From contig JAJTCJ010000024.1 in assembly GCA_021323165.1 (NCBI GenBank), forward strand, positions 1 through 34,572: 34,572 nucleotides of DNA. Reading direction: 5' to 3'. This DNA comes from Bacteroidota bacterium (GTDB taxonomy: Bacteria; Bacteroidota; Bacteroidia; 2-12-FULL-35-15). Within the stretch, counting starts at the first letter, position 1; each line of letters begins with the position of its first letter. The position numbers and the translations under genes are program-made. Below the pieces are notes generated by a model. It had not been told where the DNA came from and ran no database searches. It saw only the letters and a program-made list of their open reading frames with translations. Below are positions 24,003 through 32,010 of the stretch, in pieces.

Positions 24003-26111
24003 TTACGAGATGCGACTCCAGTTTGTATTATTCCTCCCCATCATAGAAAAGTGATAGGCAATATTGGAATTTTCAGTTTTCGCAAGTTCGGGATCTTCGG
24101 AGAGAAGTTCGATCACCATATTTCTTGCAGCATGTAAGATCTGTGAATCCTTGGCAAGATCAGCGATATTAAGATCAAGCACCCCGCTTTGCTGCGTTCC
24201 TGCCATATCCCCGGGACCGCGTAATTTCATATCTACATCCGCAATTTCAAAACCATCGTTTGTGCGGCACATTGTTTCCATCCGTAATTTTCCATCAGCG
24301 CCCAGTTTATGAGAGGTCATTAAGATGCAATACGATTGTTCTGCGCCTCTTCCTACTCTTCCTCTTAACTGGTGAAGCTGTGATAAACCGAAACGTTCAG
24401 CACTTTCAATTACCATTACACTTGCATTCGGAACATTCACTCCTACTTCAATTACTGTTGTTGCAACCATGATCTGTGTTTCACCTTTGACAAAACGTTG
24501 CATCTCAAATTCTTTTGCATCCGCTTTCATTTGTCCGTGTACAATACTTATCTGATATGGCGGTGGAAAGGCCCTTGCAATACTTTCATATCCATCCATC
24601 AGATCTTTAAAATCCATTTTCTCGGATTCTTTGATCAGCGGATAAACAACATAGATCTGTCGCCCTACTTCTATCTGCTCTTTCATGAAACCAAATACCC
24701 GCATTCTATTCTCATCAAAACGATGGACAGTCTGGATTGGTTTTCTGCCCGGAGGCATTTCATCAATCACACTCACATCAAGATCTCCGTAAAGAGTCAT
24801 GGCGAGTGTACGCGGGATCGGAGTTGCGCTCATGATAAGCACATGCGGAGCGATGGTATTTTTGGTCCACATTTTCGCACGTTGTGCAACACCGAAACGA
24901 TGCTGCTCATCAATTACGACTAACCCAATATTTTTAAACTGAACAGCATCTTCCAATAATGCATGAGTTCCGATGAGAATATGCATTTCACCATTCTGCA
25001 ATTGTTCATGCAGGATTCTTCTTGCTTTTGCTTTTTTAGAACCAGTGAGCAAACCAACATTTACATTGAGCGGTTTTAATAATTGAGATATGGTTTCATA
25101 ATGTTGTGTTGCGAGAATTTCTGTCGGAGCCATCAAACAAGACTGAAATCCGTTATCAAGTGCGATCAGCATGTTCATTAATGCAACCAGCGTTTTTCCG
25201 CTTCCAACATCGCCCTGTACTAAACGGTTCATTTGTTTACCGCTGCCCATGTCAAGACGAATTTCTTTTATCACTCGTTTTTGAGCACCGGTTAATTCAA
25301 ATGGTAAATGCTTGGTAAAAAAATTATTAAAATAATCTCCCACCTTCGAAAATACATTTCCACGAACTGTTTTTTCCCGAAGTCCTTTTTGCTTCAGTAG
25401 TTTTAACTGAATGAAAAATAATTCATCAAACTTGAGTCGTAATTCAGCTCGTCTTAAATCTTCCGGACTTTTAGGAAGATGAATTTGCTTGAATGCTTCT
25501 TCACGGGAGATCAGCTGAAACTTATCCATAATATCTTTAGATAAAATTTCAGGAATATTATTTTTGATCTGTAATACAAGTGTTTTCTGTATACGTGCAA
25601 TTCCTTTTGTATCAAGGCTTCGGACTTTTAGTTTTTCTGTGCTGTTATAAACTGCCTGAAGCGCTGAAGCAAGAACTGTATTTTCTTCACTTACCGGATC
25701 TATCTCTGGATGAGGAATATTAAATTTCCCATTGAATAATGCAGGCTTTCCAAAAACAACACACTCGTTGCTTGCATGAGGTTTTATTTTTTCTCCTATC
25801 CATTTTGCTCCCTGAAACCAAACCAATTCCAATGTCCCGGTACCATCGGTAAAGCGTGCGACAAAACGTTGAGAGCGTTTCACTCCAACCATTTCGGTGT
25901 GAACGATCTTCCCTCTTAACTGAACATAAGGCAGATCGGCATTGATCTCTTTTATCTTGTAGAATTTTGTCCGGTCGACATAACGGAAAGGATAAAAAGT
26001 AAGAAGATCTCCATAATTGAAAATATGCAATTCCTTTTTGAGCAGCTCCGCTTTTTGGGGACCTACTCCTTTTAAATATTCTATTGGGGTTTGCAGAAAA
26101 CTACCGGACAT
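24003..26111 (-). CDS. recG: ATP-dependent DNA helicase RecG
   Basis: A 702-residue RecG, the helicase that remodels stalled replication forks and Holliday junctions. The N-terminal wedge/OB region includes LKGVGPQKAELLKKEL. SF2 motifs: Walker A GDVGSGKT at 300-307, DEQHRFG from residue 401, MSATPIPRTLAMT, and motif VI region QLHQLRGRVGRG. Length is normal for the family. It starts 16 bases after the stop of the small Spy-like gene and is probably cotranscribed with it. Confidence 0.96.
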   Translation of the reverse strand: MSGSFLQTPIEYLKGVGPQKAELLKKELHIFNYGDLLTFYPFRYVDRTKFYKIKEINADLPYVQLRGKIVHTEMVGVKRSQRFVARFTDGTGTLELVWFQGAKWIGEKIKPHASNECVVFGKPALFNGKFNIPHPEIDPVSEENTVLASALQAVYNSTEKLKVRSLDTKGIARIQKTLVLQIKNNIPEILSKDIMDKFQLISREEAFKQIHLPKSPEDLRRAELRLKFDELFFIQLKLLKQKGLREKTVRGNVFSKVGDYFNNFFTKHLPFELTGAQKRVIKEIRLDMGSGKQMNRLVQGDVGSGKTLVALMNMLIALDNGFQSCLMAPTEILATQHYETISQLLKPLNVNVGLLTGSKKAKARRILHEQLQNGEMHILIGTHALLEDAVQFKNIGLVVIDEQHRFGVAQRAKMWTKNTIAPHVLIMSATPIPRTLAMTLYGDLDVSVIDEMPPGRKPIQTVHRFDENRMRVFGFMKEQIEVGRQIYVVYPLIKESEKMDFKDLMDGYESIARAFPPPYQISIVHGQMKADAKEFEMQRFVKGETQIMVATTVIEVGVNVPNASVMVIESAERFGLSQLHQLRGRVGRGAEQSYCILMTSHKLGADGKLRMETMCRTNDGFEIADVDMKLRGPGDMAGTQQSGVLDLNIADLAKDSQILHAARNMVIELLSEDPELAKTENSNIAYHFSMMGRNNTNWSRIS

Positions 26112-26127
26112 TCTGCCACGAATTTAA

Positions 26128-26478
26128 TTAAAATAAAATTCTCTTTTTATTCTCTTCTTTTCTTTTTTTGAACTTTTCAAACTGGGCCGGAGTTAAGATC
26201 TTTTGAAGATCGGTTTCCATTTCCGCTTCCATTTTTTCACGTGTTCCTTTAGCTTTGTCCTGAAGCTCTCTTCTTTCCTTTTCTGTTTTCAGAATAAGTT
26301 CTTTGATCTTTTGCTTCTGTTCAGCAGTAAGTTCAAGCGCTTTTGTCATTCTGTTAGAAACTGCTTCTGCTCTTTCTTCAGGTGTTTTTCTTTGAGCTGG
26401 TTGTTGCTTTGCTTCCTGTGAAGTCACTGACATGATAGTCATTGTAACTGCAAACATTGTCATTATTATTTTTTTCAT
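26128..26478 (-). CDS. Small periplasmic Spy/DUF4890-like protein
   Basis: A 116-residue protein with a signal peptide (MKKIIMTMFAVTMTIMSVTSQ) and an all-helical, highly charged mature part. It has LELTAEQKQKIKELI and ILTPAQFEKFKKRKE, two LTxxQ-like repeats as in Spy/CpxP and DUF4890 proteins, which act as periplasmic chaperones or metal-stress proteins. I place the start at ATG 26478; the open frame to 26580 would put hydrophobic, repeat-derived sequence before the signal peptide. A 16-base gap leads to recG. A weak -7-like TAATTTTA lies upstream. Confidence 0.72.
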   Translation of the reverse strand: MKKIIMTMFAVTMTIMSVTSQEAKQQPAQRKTPEERAEAVSNRMTKALELTAEQKQKIKELILKTEKERRELQDKAKGTREKMEAEMETDLQKILTPAQFEKFKKRKEENKKRILF

Positions 26479-26587
26479 AGGGGGTAAAATTAAGATTTGG
26501 AGGTAGGACTGAAGAGGGAGCGAAAGGTTTAATGGGAGATTTTTTTTCACCACTAAGGCACTAAGAAGGATGAGGAACACTAAGAAA

Positions 26588-26645
26588 TTTCACCACGGAG
26601 GAACGGAGAACACGGAGAGCCACAGAGAAGGAGGCGCTCCGCTTT
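26588..26645 (+). repeat. CACGGAGG-type dispersed repeat, copy 1
   Basis: Contains CACCACGGAGGAACGGAGAA, ACACGGAGAGCCACAGAG and GGCGCTCCGCTTT. An inverted relative lies at 31866-31931. The spacer 26479-26849 also holds two REP-like units and a terminator. Confidence 0.5.
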
Positions 26646-26701
26646 AGAGAGGTTGAGAGACTGTGTGGATTTAATAAGAAGATGTTTAATTTGAGCAGTT
26701 T

Positions 26702-26729
26702 GTCATCCCGACCGTAGCGGAGGGATCTT
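26702..26729 (+). repeat. REP-like 28-base repeat
   Basis: Starts GTCATCCCGACCG and ends GGAGGGATCTT, with a self-complementary centre (CCG..CGG). Same length and ends as the units at 31555, 31625 and 31787. Confidence 0.6.
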
Positions 26730-26762
26730 CTTCTTGCGGAGGCAGTGTGCTAAATGTAACAT

Positions 26763-26790
26763 AAAAAAAACGCTACCACAAGGTAACGCT
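26763..26790 (-). terminator. Intrinsic terminator of the korAB unit
   Basis: On the minus strand CGTTACC and GGTAGCG (26782-26788 / 26771-26777) form a 7-bp stem with one G-U pair and a 4-base loop, followed by eight Ts. It lies about 60 bases after the korB stop. Confidence 0.8.
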
Positions 26791-26814
26791 TTCACACAGA
26801 TTCGAAAATTCGTT

Positions 26815-26842
26815 GTCACCCTGAGCCTGTCGAAGGGCGTTC
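26815..26842 (+). repeat. REP-like repeat, TGAGCCTGTCGAAGG type
   Basis: A 28-base unit starting GTCACCCTGAGCCTGTCG and continuing AAGGGCGTTC. It lies just after the korB stop and resembles the motif at 23909. Confidence 0.45.
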
Positions 26843-26849
26843 TCCATAA

Positions 26850-27839
26850 TTATATTGTCCAGGTATTCTTCCCTCTGATCAATGAATCCAGATCACCTTT
26901 TCCTTTTTGTGCGATCGCTTCCTGGATCTGCATGTTAAATGCTTTTTCATAAGAGAAACGATCTTCCTGGTAAAACACTCCGAACGGACGAGGCAATGCT
27001 CCTTCAGTTGTTGCATTATCGAAAAAGCGGACAAGGATATTTGCTTTCACCTGGTCTTTTTCATCGTGGATCCAAAGATCGTTCGCGGAGGCATCAGCCA
27101 TATCAATCACAACAGGTTTGAATCCGTCAAGCTTAATTCCTTTATTTCCATTCTCTCCGAACAGAAGAGGTTTGCCCTGCTCAACAAAAAGTGTATTTAA
27201 TTTCTTTGTTCCTTTTTCAGTGAATACTTCAAATGCTCCATCATTGAATACATTACAATTCTGATAGATCTCAACCATTGAAGTACCTTTATGCGCGTTA
27301 GCACGTTTCAACACTTCACGTAAATGAACAGGATCGCGATCCATTGCGCGGGCAACAAAAGTTGAATCTGCACCAAGGCACAATGCTAATGGATTGAAAG
27401 GATGATCCACAGAACCCATTGGAGTGGATTTCGCCACTTTTCCTAATGGTGAGGTCGGAGAATATTGTCCTTTCGTTAAACCATAGATCTCATTGTTGAA
27501 CATCAATACATTCACATCGAAATTCCTTCTTAACAAATGAATAAGATGATTTCCACCAATTGATAAAGCATCGCCATCACCTGTAACGATCCAGACACTA
27601 AGCTCAGGACGGGTTGCTTTTAATCCGCTGGCAATAGCAGTTGCGCGGCCGTGAATACTGTGCATCCCGAATGTTTCCATGTAATAAGGAAAACGGGATG
27701 AACATCCGATACCGGAAATAAAAACGATCTCTTCACGCTTTAATCCCAGCTCAGGCATAACTGTCTGCACCTGTTTTAATATAGAGTAATCACCATACAC
27801 ACCTCTGCCCCTCTCAAGAGGGGATTTGATCCTGCTCAC
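26850..27839 (-). CDS. korB: 2-oxoacid:ferredoxin oxidoreductase beta subunit, N-terminus damaged
   Basis: The thiamine-diphosphate-binding subunit of a 2-oxoglutarate (or related 2-oxoacid):ferredoxin oxidoreductase. Conserved parts: [10 protein letters not shown] (from residue 16), [11 protein letters not shown] (Cys46), the TPP motif [12 protein letters not shown] (about 87-98), [17 protein letters not shown], and [10 protein letters not shown] (Cys195). Family members normally have a further 20 or so residues with RWCPGCG just before GDY. Here that place reads [10 protein letters not shown], encoded by a palindromic dispersed repeat, so the CPGC iron-sulfur ligands are missing. The only in-frame start is GTG at 27839, close to an upstream in-frame stop. 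It may be a pseudogene, an inactive subunit, or an allele or assembly variant. Confidence 0.75.
   Translation of the reverse strand: MSRIKSPLERGRGVYGDYSILKQVQTVMPELGLKREEIVFISGIGCSSRFPYYMETFGMHSIHGRATAIASGLKATRPELSVWIVTGDGDALSIGGNHLIHLLRRNFDVNVLMFNNEIYGLTKGQYSPTSPLGKVAKSTPMGSVDHPFNPLALCLGADSTFVARAMDRDPVHLREVLKRANAHKGTSMVEIYQNCNVFNDGAFEVFTEKGTKKLNTLFVEQGKPLLFGENGNKGIKLDGFKPVVIDMADASANDLWIHDEKDQVKANILVRFFDNATTEGALPRPFGVFYQEDRFSYEKAFNMQIQEAIAQKGKGDLDSLIRGKNTWTI
27798..27827 (+). repeat. Palindromic repeat inside korB, copy 1
   Basis: CACACCTCTG followed by the near-palindrome CCCCTCTCAAGAGGGG (27808-27823) and ATTT. On the minus strand it is read in frame as SPLERGRGV at the N-terminus of korB. 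Confidence 0.75.
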
Positions 27840-27902
27840 TTTGTAATTATTTTTTTAAACGATGGTAATTTGTTAACCGTATGATTCTTATTTGCACTAT
27901 CA

Positions 27903-27932
27903 TTTCCCTCTTGAGAGGGGTTAGGGGTGTGG
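27903..27932 (-). repeat. Palindromic repeat upstream of korB, copy 2 (inverted)
   Basis: Reads CCACACCCCTA then ACCCCTCTCAAGAGGGAAA on the minus strand, the inverted counterpart of 27798-27827. The 75 bases between the two copies can be read as [19 protein letters not shown] and may be part of the original korB start. The korA-korB gap of 142 bases is long for this gene pair. Confidence 0.7.
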
Positions 27933-27981
27933 TCTTGACGATTGTATCTTTAACCGTTTCCGTTCACCGAACTCCCGACTC

Positions 27982-29826
27982 CTAACTATTCAACATTTCA
28001 GCAATCTTATCCTTTATCTCTGCAGAAGTAAATGGCATTCCTTTTATTTTATTTAACCCTTTTGCATCCACTAAAAATTTATCACGGATGATTTTGATCA
28101 ACTGTCCGTTATTAATTTCAGGGATCATTACTTTATCAAAGTTCTTTATAATCTCTCCTAAATTCTTTGGAAGAGGATTCATGTATTTAACATGTGCATG
28201 CGAAACATCATGACCTTCTGCAATCGCTTCTCTGACCGCAGTTTTAATTGAGCCATAAGTTGAGCCCCATCCAAGGATCAGTAATTTTCCTTTTTCATTT
28301 CCATTATCTATTGTTTGTAATGGAATATAATTCGCGATGTTATCCACTTTCTCCTGGCGGATCTTCACCATGAATTCATGGTTATCCGGATCGTAAGAAA
28401 TATTTCCTGTTTCATTTTCTTTTTCAATACCGCCTACACGATGCTCCAATCCTTTTGTTCCGGGGATTGCCCATTCGCGCGCTAATTTTTCATTTCGTTT
28501 ATACGGAAGAAATTTCTCTCCTTCTTTCAAATTGTTTTTTGCGAAAGAAACTTTCAGCTCAGGAAGATCCGCGGCAGTCGGGAATTTCCAGGGCTCAGAA
28601 CCATTCGCGATATAACCGTCACTTAAAAAGAAAACAGGAGTCATGAATTCAATTGCAAGGCGACAAGCTTCAAATGCCATTTCAAAACAATCACTTGGAG
28701 TACTTGCAGACACAACCGGAACCGGTGCTTCACCATTTCTTCCATAGATCGCCTGCATAAGATCAGCCTGTTCAGTTTTTGTCGGCAATCCTGTACTCGG
28801 ACCGCCACGCTGAATATTTACGATCACTAATGGAAGTTCAAGCATCAATGCTAATCCGATCGCTTCGCCTTTAAGCGCGATACCAGGACCTGATGATGCA
28901 GTGATTCCCAAAGCTCCTCCGAACGATGCACCGATTGCAGAAGTTATAGCAGCGATCTCATCTTCAGCCTGGAATGTTTTTACTCCAAAATTTTTGTGTT
29001 TCGATAATTCATGAAGAATATCAGAAGCAGGAGTGATAGGATATGTTCCGTAAAATAAAGTCAGTCCCGCTTTCTCAGTCGCTGCGATCAAACCTAAAGC
29101 TGCAGCCTGGTTTCCCATGATACTGCGATAAGTCCCTTTTACAACAGGAGCAGGTTTAACCTCATAACGGTTCATAGGTGTTTCCACCGTATCACCGTAA
29201 TTGAATCCGGCTTTTAAAACTTTAATATTCGCGTCAAGTAATTCAGGACGTTTTTTAAATTGTTCTTTTAAGAATTCAATTGAGTTATCCAATGAACGGT
29301 TGTACATCCAATAGATATATCCAAGAACAAACATATTCTTGGAACGGTCCATTTCCTTAGTACCTAATCCGGAACCTTCAAGAGCAGTTCTGGTTATCTT
29401 GGTAACATCGATTTCATAAACTTTATATTTCTCAAGAGAATTATCCTTTAAAGGATTAACACCATCAGGATATTTTGCAAGCTTTAAATTTTTAGCATCA
29501 AATCCGTCAGTGTTCGCAATAATGATCCCACCCGGTTTTAATTGCTTAAGATTTGCTTTTAAAGCTGCGGCATTCATAACAACCAACACATCGCATGCAT
29601 CACCTGCAGTAAAGATCTCAACACTTCCGAAATGAAGCTGGAAACCGGAAACTCCGGCAATTGTGCCTTGCGGAGCACGGATTTCAGCAGGAAAATTCGG
29701 AAATGTACTGATATCATTTCCGTATAAAGCTGCGGTATTGGTAAATTGTGAACCTGTTAACTGAATACCATCCCCGGAATCACCCGCGAAAAGTATTACT
29801 ACATTTGATTTTATTTCTGTTGTCAT
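27982..29826 (-). CDS. korA: 2-oxoacid:ferredoxin oxidoreductase alpha subunit (gamma-alpha fusion)
   Basis: A 614-residue subunit in which the gamma domain (about 1-195, VVILFAGDSGDGIQLTGSQF, FPNFPAEIRAPQGT) is fused to the alpha domain (about 225-610, GNQAAALGLIAATEKAGLTL, YGTYPITPASDILHELSKHK, FQAEDEIAAITSAIGASFGG). With KorB it converts a 2-oxoacid and CoA to acyl-CoA, CO2 and reduced ferredoxin in the cytoplasm; 2-oxoglutarate is the usual substrate for this subtype. Length is normal and no defect is seen. A candidate attenuator leader with its own promoter lies upstream. Between that terminator and the ATG only a short ACGAATCTGTG-type repeat is seen and no second promoter. Confidence 0.92.
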   Translation of the reverse strand: MTTEIKSNVVILFAGDSGDGIQLTGSQFTNTAALYGNDISTFPNFPAEIRAPQGTIAGVSGFQLHFGSVEIFTAGDACDVLVVMNAAALKANLKQLKPGGIIIANTDGFDAKNLKLAKYPDGVNPLKDNSLEKYKVYEIDVTKITRTALEGSGLGTKEMDRSKNMFVLGYIYWMYNRSLDNSIEFLKEQFKKRPELLDANIKVLKAGFNYGDTVETPMNRYEVKPAPVVKGTYRSIMGNQAAALGLIAATEKAGLTLFYGTYPITPASDILHELSKHKNFGVKTFQAEDEIAAITSAIGASFGGALGITASSGPGIALKGEAIGLALMLELPLVIVNIQRGGPSTGLPTKTEQADLMQAIYGRNGEAPVPVVSASTPSDCFEMAFEACRLAIEFMTPVFFLSDGYIANGSEPWKFPTAADLPELKVSFAKNNLKEGEKFLPYKRNEKLAREWAIPGTKGLEHRVGGIEKENETGNISYDPDNHEFMVKIRQEKVDNIANYIPLQTIDNGNEKGKLLILGWGSTYGSIKTAVREAIAEGHDVSHAHVKYMNPLPKNLGEIIKNFDKVMIPEINNGQLIKIIRDKFLVDAKGLNKIKGMPFTSAEIKDKIAEMLNS

Positions 29827-29883
29827 TTACGAAGTACGAATCTAAACGAATTACGAATCTGTGTTTGCTATCTGAGTACTAAC

Positions 29884-29916
29884 AAAAAAGGTTCTCCCTT
29901 TTCTGGAAAAACCTTT
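29884..29916 (-). terminator. Intrinsic terminator in the korA leader
   Basis: On the minus strand AAAGGTTTTTCC pairs with GGGAGAACCTTT over 12 bp (two G-U pairs) around the loop AGAAAA. It is followed by a T run (TTTG then TT). It lies 58 bases before the korA ATG. Confidence 0.8.
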
Positions 29917-29938
29917 CAAAAATATGTTTGTGACATCA

Positions 29939-29977
29939 TTAAAAGCAATTTCCGCAAGTCTTAAACTTACAACACAT
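29939..29977 (-). CDS. Tiny cysteine-rich ORF (candidate leader peptide)
   Basis: ATG to TAA, followed at once by TGA, encoding MCCKFKTCGNCF (12 residues, four Cys). The upstream sequence is A-rich (ACAACAAAAATTG), as is common before Bacteroidota starts. It lies between a consensus promoter and a terminator upstream of an iron-sulfur enzyme operon. The adjacent Cys codons at positions 2-3 would be a natural stall site when cysteinyl-tRNA is scarce. It could also be a functional metal-binding micropeptide. Translation is not shown. Confidence 0.45.
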   Translation of the reverse strand: MCCKFKTCGNCF

Positions 29978-30031
29978 GAATTCAATTTTTGTTGTCGCGA
30001 ATAAGCTAATTTGTTCCGTTTATTTGCGGTG

Positions 30032-30067
30032 CAAAGGTACGGAAAATAACCGAAGTAGTATGCAAAA
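30032..30067 (-). promoter_or_regulatory. Promoter of the korA leader
   Basis: On the minus strand TACCTTTG (30032-30039) matches TAnnTTTG exactly and is followed by CACCGC. A TTTTG (30063-30067) lies 23 bases upstream, slightly farther than usual for a -33 element. Confidence 0.6.
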
Positions 30068-30185
30068 TATGTTAATATTTGAGCTGTCCGAAAAGCCTGC
30101 AGACATTGATTTTATTAGTAATACTTAACCGCTTTTGACCTGTCGTAAACCGGCAGCCTTAATCAACCTAAGAAAGCGACAAAAG

Positions 30186-30216
30186 TTTGATTTCTGATAA
30201 TAAATCCCTTATTTTG
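30186..30216 (+). promoter_or_regulatory. Weak candidate promoter of the OmpP1/FadL gene
   Basis: TTTG at 30186-30189 and TATTTTG at 30210-30216 with 20 bases between them. The box is an imperfect match and ends only 5 bases before the ATG, so a leaderless start would be needed. Confidence 0.3.
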
Positions 30217-30221
30217 CCGGT

Positions 30222-31457
30222 ATGAAGAAGATTTTCCTACTGATCATTTTATTTTCATTAACATACCTTCCGGCATCTGCAGGAGGTTTCCAGATCAATC
30301 TGCAAGGACAGAAACAAACCGGAATGGGTCATACCGGAACCGGATTATTACTCGACAATGCAGCGCTGTTCTTTAACCCCGGAGCTGTATCATTCCTTGA
30401 TTCTTTACGCGGAATTTCTTTAGGTGCAAGCTTTATTTTTCCACGCACCACTTATCTTGAAGCTTATCCCGGAAGATATACCGCTAACATGGAAAAGAAT
30501 ACGGGAATGCCTCTGACTTTATATGGTGTTTATAAATTCAAAAAAACTGCAAAATGGAATGTTGGCCTTGGGATCTATACTCCTTTCGGAAGCAGGGTTC
30601 AGTGGCCTGATGACTGGAAGGGACAATTCCTCATCCGTGAGATCAATCTTAAAACTGTTTTTATTCAACCAACTGCTTCATTCAAATTGAATGATAAGAT
30701 CGGGATTGGAGTCGGATTTATTTATGCTACCGGAAGCTTTAGTCTGCGCAAAGGTGTTCCCATCCAGGATTCAACCGGCAAATATGGAGAAGGTAAATTG
30801 AATGGAAAAGCAAGCGGATACGGATTCAATGCAGGGATCTATTTCAAAGCGAATGACAAATTATCAATTGGACTTGATTACCGCTCAGAGGTGAAAGTCA
30901 ATGTTGATGGCGGTTCCGCAGAGTTCACAGTACCAGGATCTGTTACACAATATTTTCCAAGCACAACTTTTTCTACTCAAATCAGATTGCCGCAAACTAT
31001 CTCCCTCGGAATTGGTTATTTAGTAACACCAAAAGTTAAACTCGCAGTTGATGTGAATTATGTGGGATGGAAATCATACGACTCTCTTAATATAGATTTT
31101 GCTGAAAACACAGATAAGCTTGCTGATATACATTCACCCCGCATGTATCAAAACTCCTTTATTTATCGTATTGGCGGACAATACCAGGTAAAAGAAAAAT
31201 GGGCAGTGCGCCTGGGAGCTTACTTCGATACAAGTCCGGTTAAATCAGGTTACCTGACACCTGAAACTCCTGATGCTAACAAGTTAGGATTCACAGCTGG
31301 TGCAACATTCAATGTTACTAAAATGATCCATCTCGATGTTTCTCTTTTATATATTGAAGGAATGAAACGCACTGATAAAAACATTGAAACAGAATTCGAA
31401 GGAACTTACAAATCCAAAGCTGTTGTTCCGGGAGTTAGTTTGGAATGGAACTTCTAA
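30222..31457 (+). CDS. OmpP1/FadL/TodX family outer membrane protein
   Basis: A 411-residue outer membrane beta-barrel. The signal peptide is about residues 1-20 (MKKIFLLIILFSLTYLPASA). The mature start GGFQINLQGQKQTGMGHTGT resembles the FadL N-terminal hatch, followed by NPGAVSFL, the typical FadL-family motif. The rest consists of alternating amphipathic strands with aromatic belts and a terminal Phe. Family members carry hydrophobic compounds such as long-chain fatty acids or aromatics across the outer membrane. It diverges from the korA leader promoter across a spacer of about 150 bases. No terminator was seen directly after it. Confidence 0.88.
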   Translation: MKKIFLLIILFSLTYLPASAGGFQINLQGQKQTGMGHTGTGLLLDNAALFFNPGAVSFLDSLRGISLGASFIFPRTTYLEAYPGRYTANMEKNTGMPLTLYGVYKFKKTAKWNVGLGIYTPFGSRVQWPDDWKGQFLIREINLKTVFIQPTASFKLNDKIGIGVGFIYATGSFSLRKGVPIQDSTGKYGEGKLNGKASGYGFNAGIYFKANDKLSIGLDYRSEVKVNVDGGSAEFTVPGSVTQYFPSTTFSTQIRLPQTISLGIGYLVTPKVKLAVDVNYVGWKSYDSLNIDFAENTDKLADIHSPRMYQNSFIYRIGGQYQVKEKWAVRLGAYFDTSPVKSGYLTPETPDANKLGFTAGATFNVTKMIHLDVSLLYIEGMKRTDKNIETEFEGTYKSKAVVPGVSLEWNF

Positions 31458-31554
31458 CAGTTCGAAAACTAATTTAAAAATGAATTTACGAATCTGTGTG
31501 TGAAGACTGTGTTAAATAAACATATATCTTATTAATCAAACTCTCTTTCATATC

Positions 31555-31652
31555 GTCATCCCGTGCCCCGACACGGGATCTTCATAAGGTTAGCACAATC
31601 AAAAAAATTGTTGTTCTAAGCAACAAGATCCCGTGTCGGAGCACGGGATGAC
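31555..31652. repeat. Inverted pair of 28-base REP-like units
   Basis: Left arm 31555-31582 begins GTCATCCCGTGCCCCG and ends GGGATCTT. The right arm 31625-31652 is its reverse complement with a single mismatch, 42 bases away. Each arm is also self-complementary (CCCGTG/CACGGG). The spacer 31458-32010 holds no gene I can support. Confidence 0.75.
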
Positions 31653-31786
31653 AGTCCGATTTATAACATCTCTCCGAAACATGCATAACCTAATACACAT
31701 ATGAATTCTAAGGTTAATTAATTAAATCTTAAGAGTCCTCTTTCACTCTGCTCCTCTGTGTTAAATCACACAGCCTCTGCAAGAAT

Positions 31787-31814
31787 AAGATCCCTCGGGC
31801 AAGCTCGGGATGAC
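31787..31814 (-). repeat. REP-like 28-base repeat
   Basis: Plus strand starts AAGATCCCTCGGGC and ends CTCGGGATGAC; it has the same orientation as the unit at 31625. Confidence 0.6.
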
Positions 31815-31865
31815 AAACTGCTCATTAAACATCTTTTTTTTAAACCATACAGCTTCTCTAACATC

Positions 31866-31931
31866 AAAAGCGCAGCGCCTTTTCTCCGTGTTTCTCCGTG
31901 GCCTCCGCTCCTCCGTGGTAAAAAACTCCAC
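31866..31931 (-). repeat. CACGGAGG-type dispersed repeat, copy 2
   Basis: Contains TTTCTCCGTGTTTCTCCGTG, GCTCCTCCGTGG and AAAAGCGCAGCGCC, the inverted relative of 26588-26645. Confidence 0.5.
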
Positions 31932-32010
31932 CTGATTTCCATCATTTTTATAGAAATTTTTATTTCAGACTTAAATTTCTATCTTTAACATAACTCAAAC
32001 AAAAACCATC

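Larger units (their letters stand above)
29884..30026 (-). ncRNA. Candidate leader RNA / attenuator upstream of korA
   Basis: A predicted transcript from just after the -7 box at 30032-30039 to the terminator at 29884-29916. It contains the 12-codon cysteine-rich ORF at 29939-29977, a 6-bp hairpin inside that ORF (GUAAGU / ACUUGC), a segment GGAAAUUGCUUUU (29941-29953), and the terminator. That segment can pair with the terminator left arm (29905-29917) over 10 of 13 positions, giving a candidate antiterminator. The start site is inferred. A free-standing small RNA is the alternative. Confidence 0.5.

Noticed and set aside
26479..26580. Extension of the Spy-like gene by 34 codons
   Set aside because: A clear signal peptide begins at 26478; the extension crosses repeat-like spacer sequence.
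29827..29883. A separate promoter directly before korA
   Set aside because: TAATTCG- and TACTTCG-like strings are present, but none matches TAnnTTTG, and they belong to a dispersed repeat.
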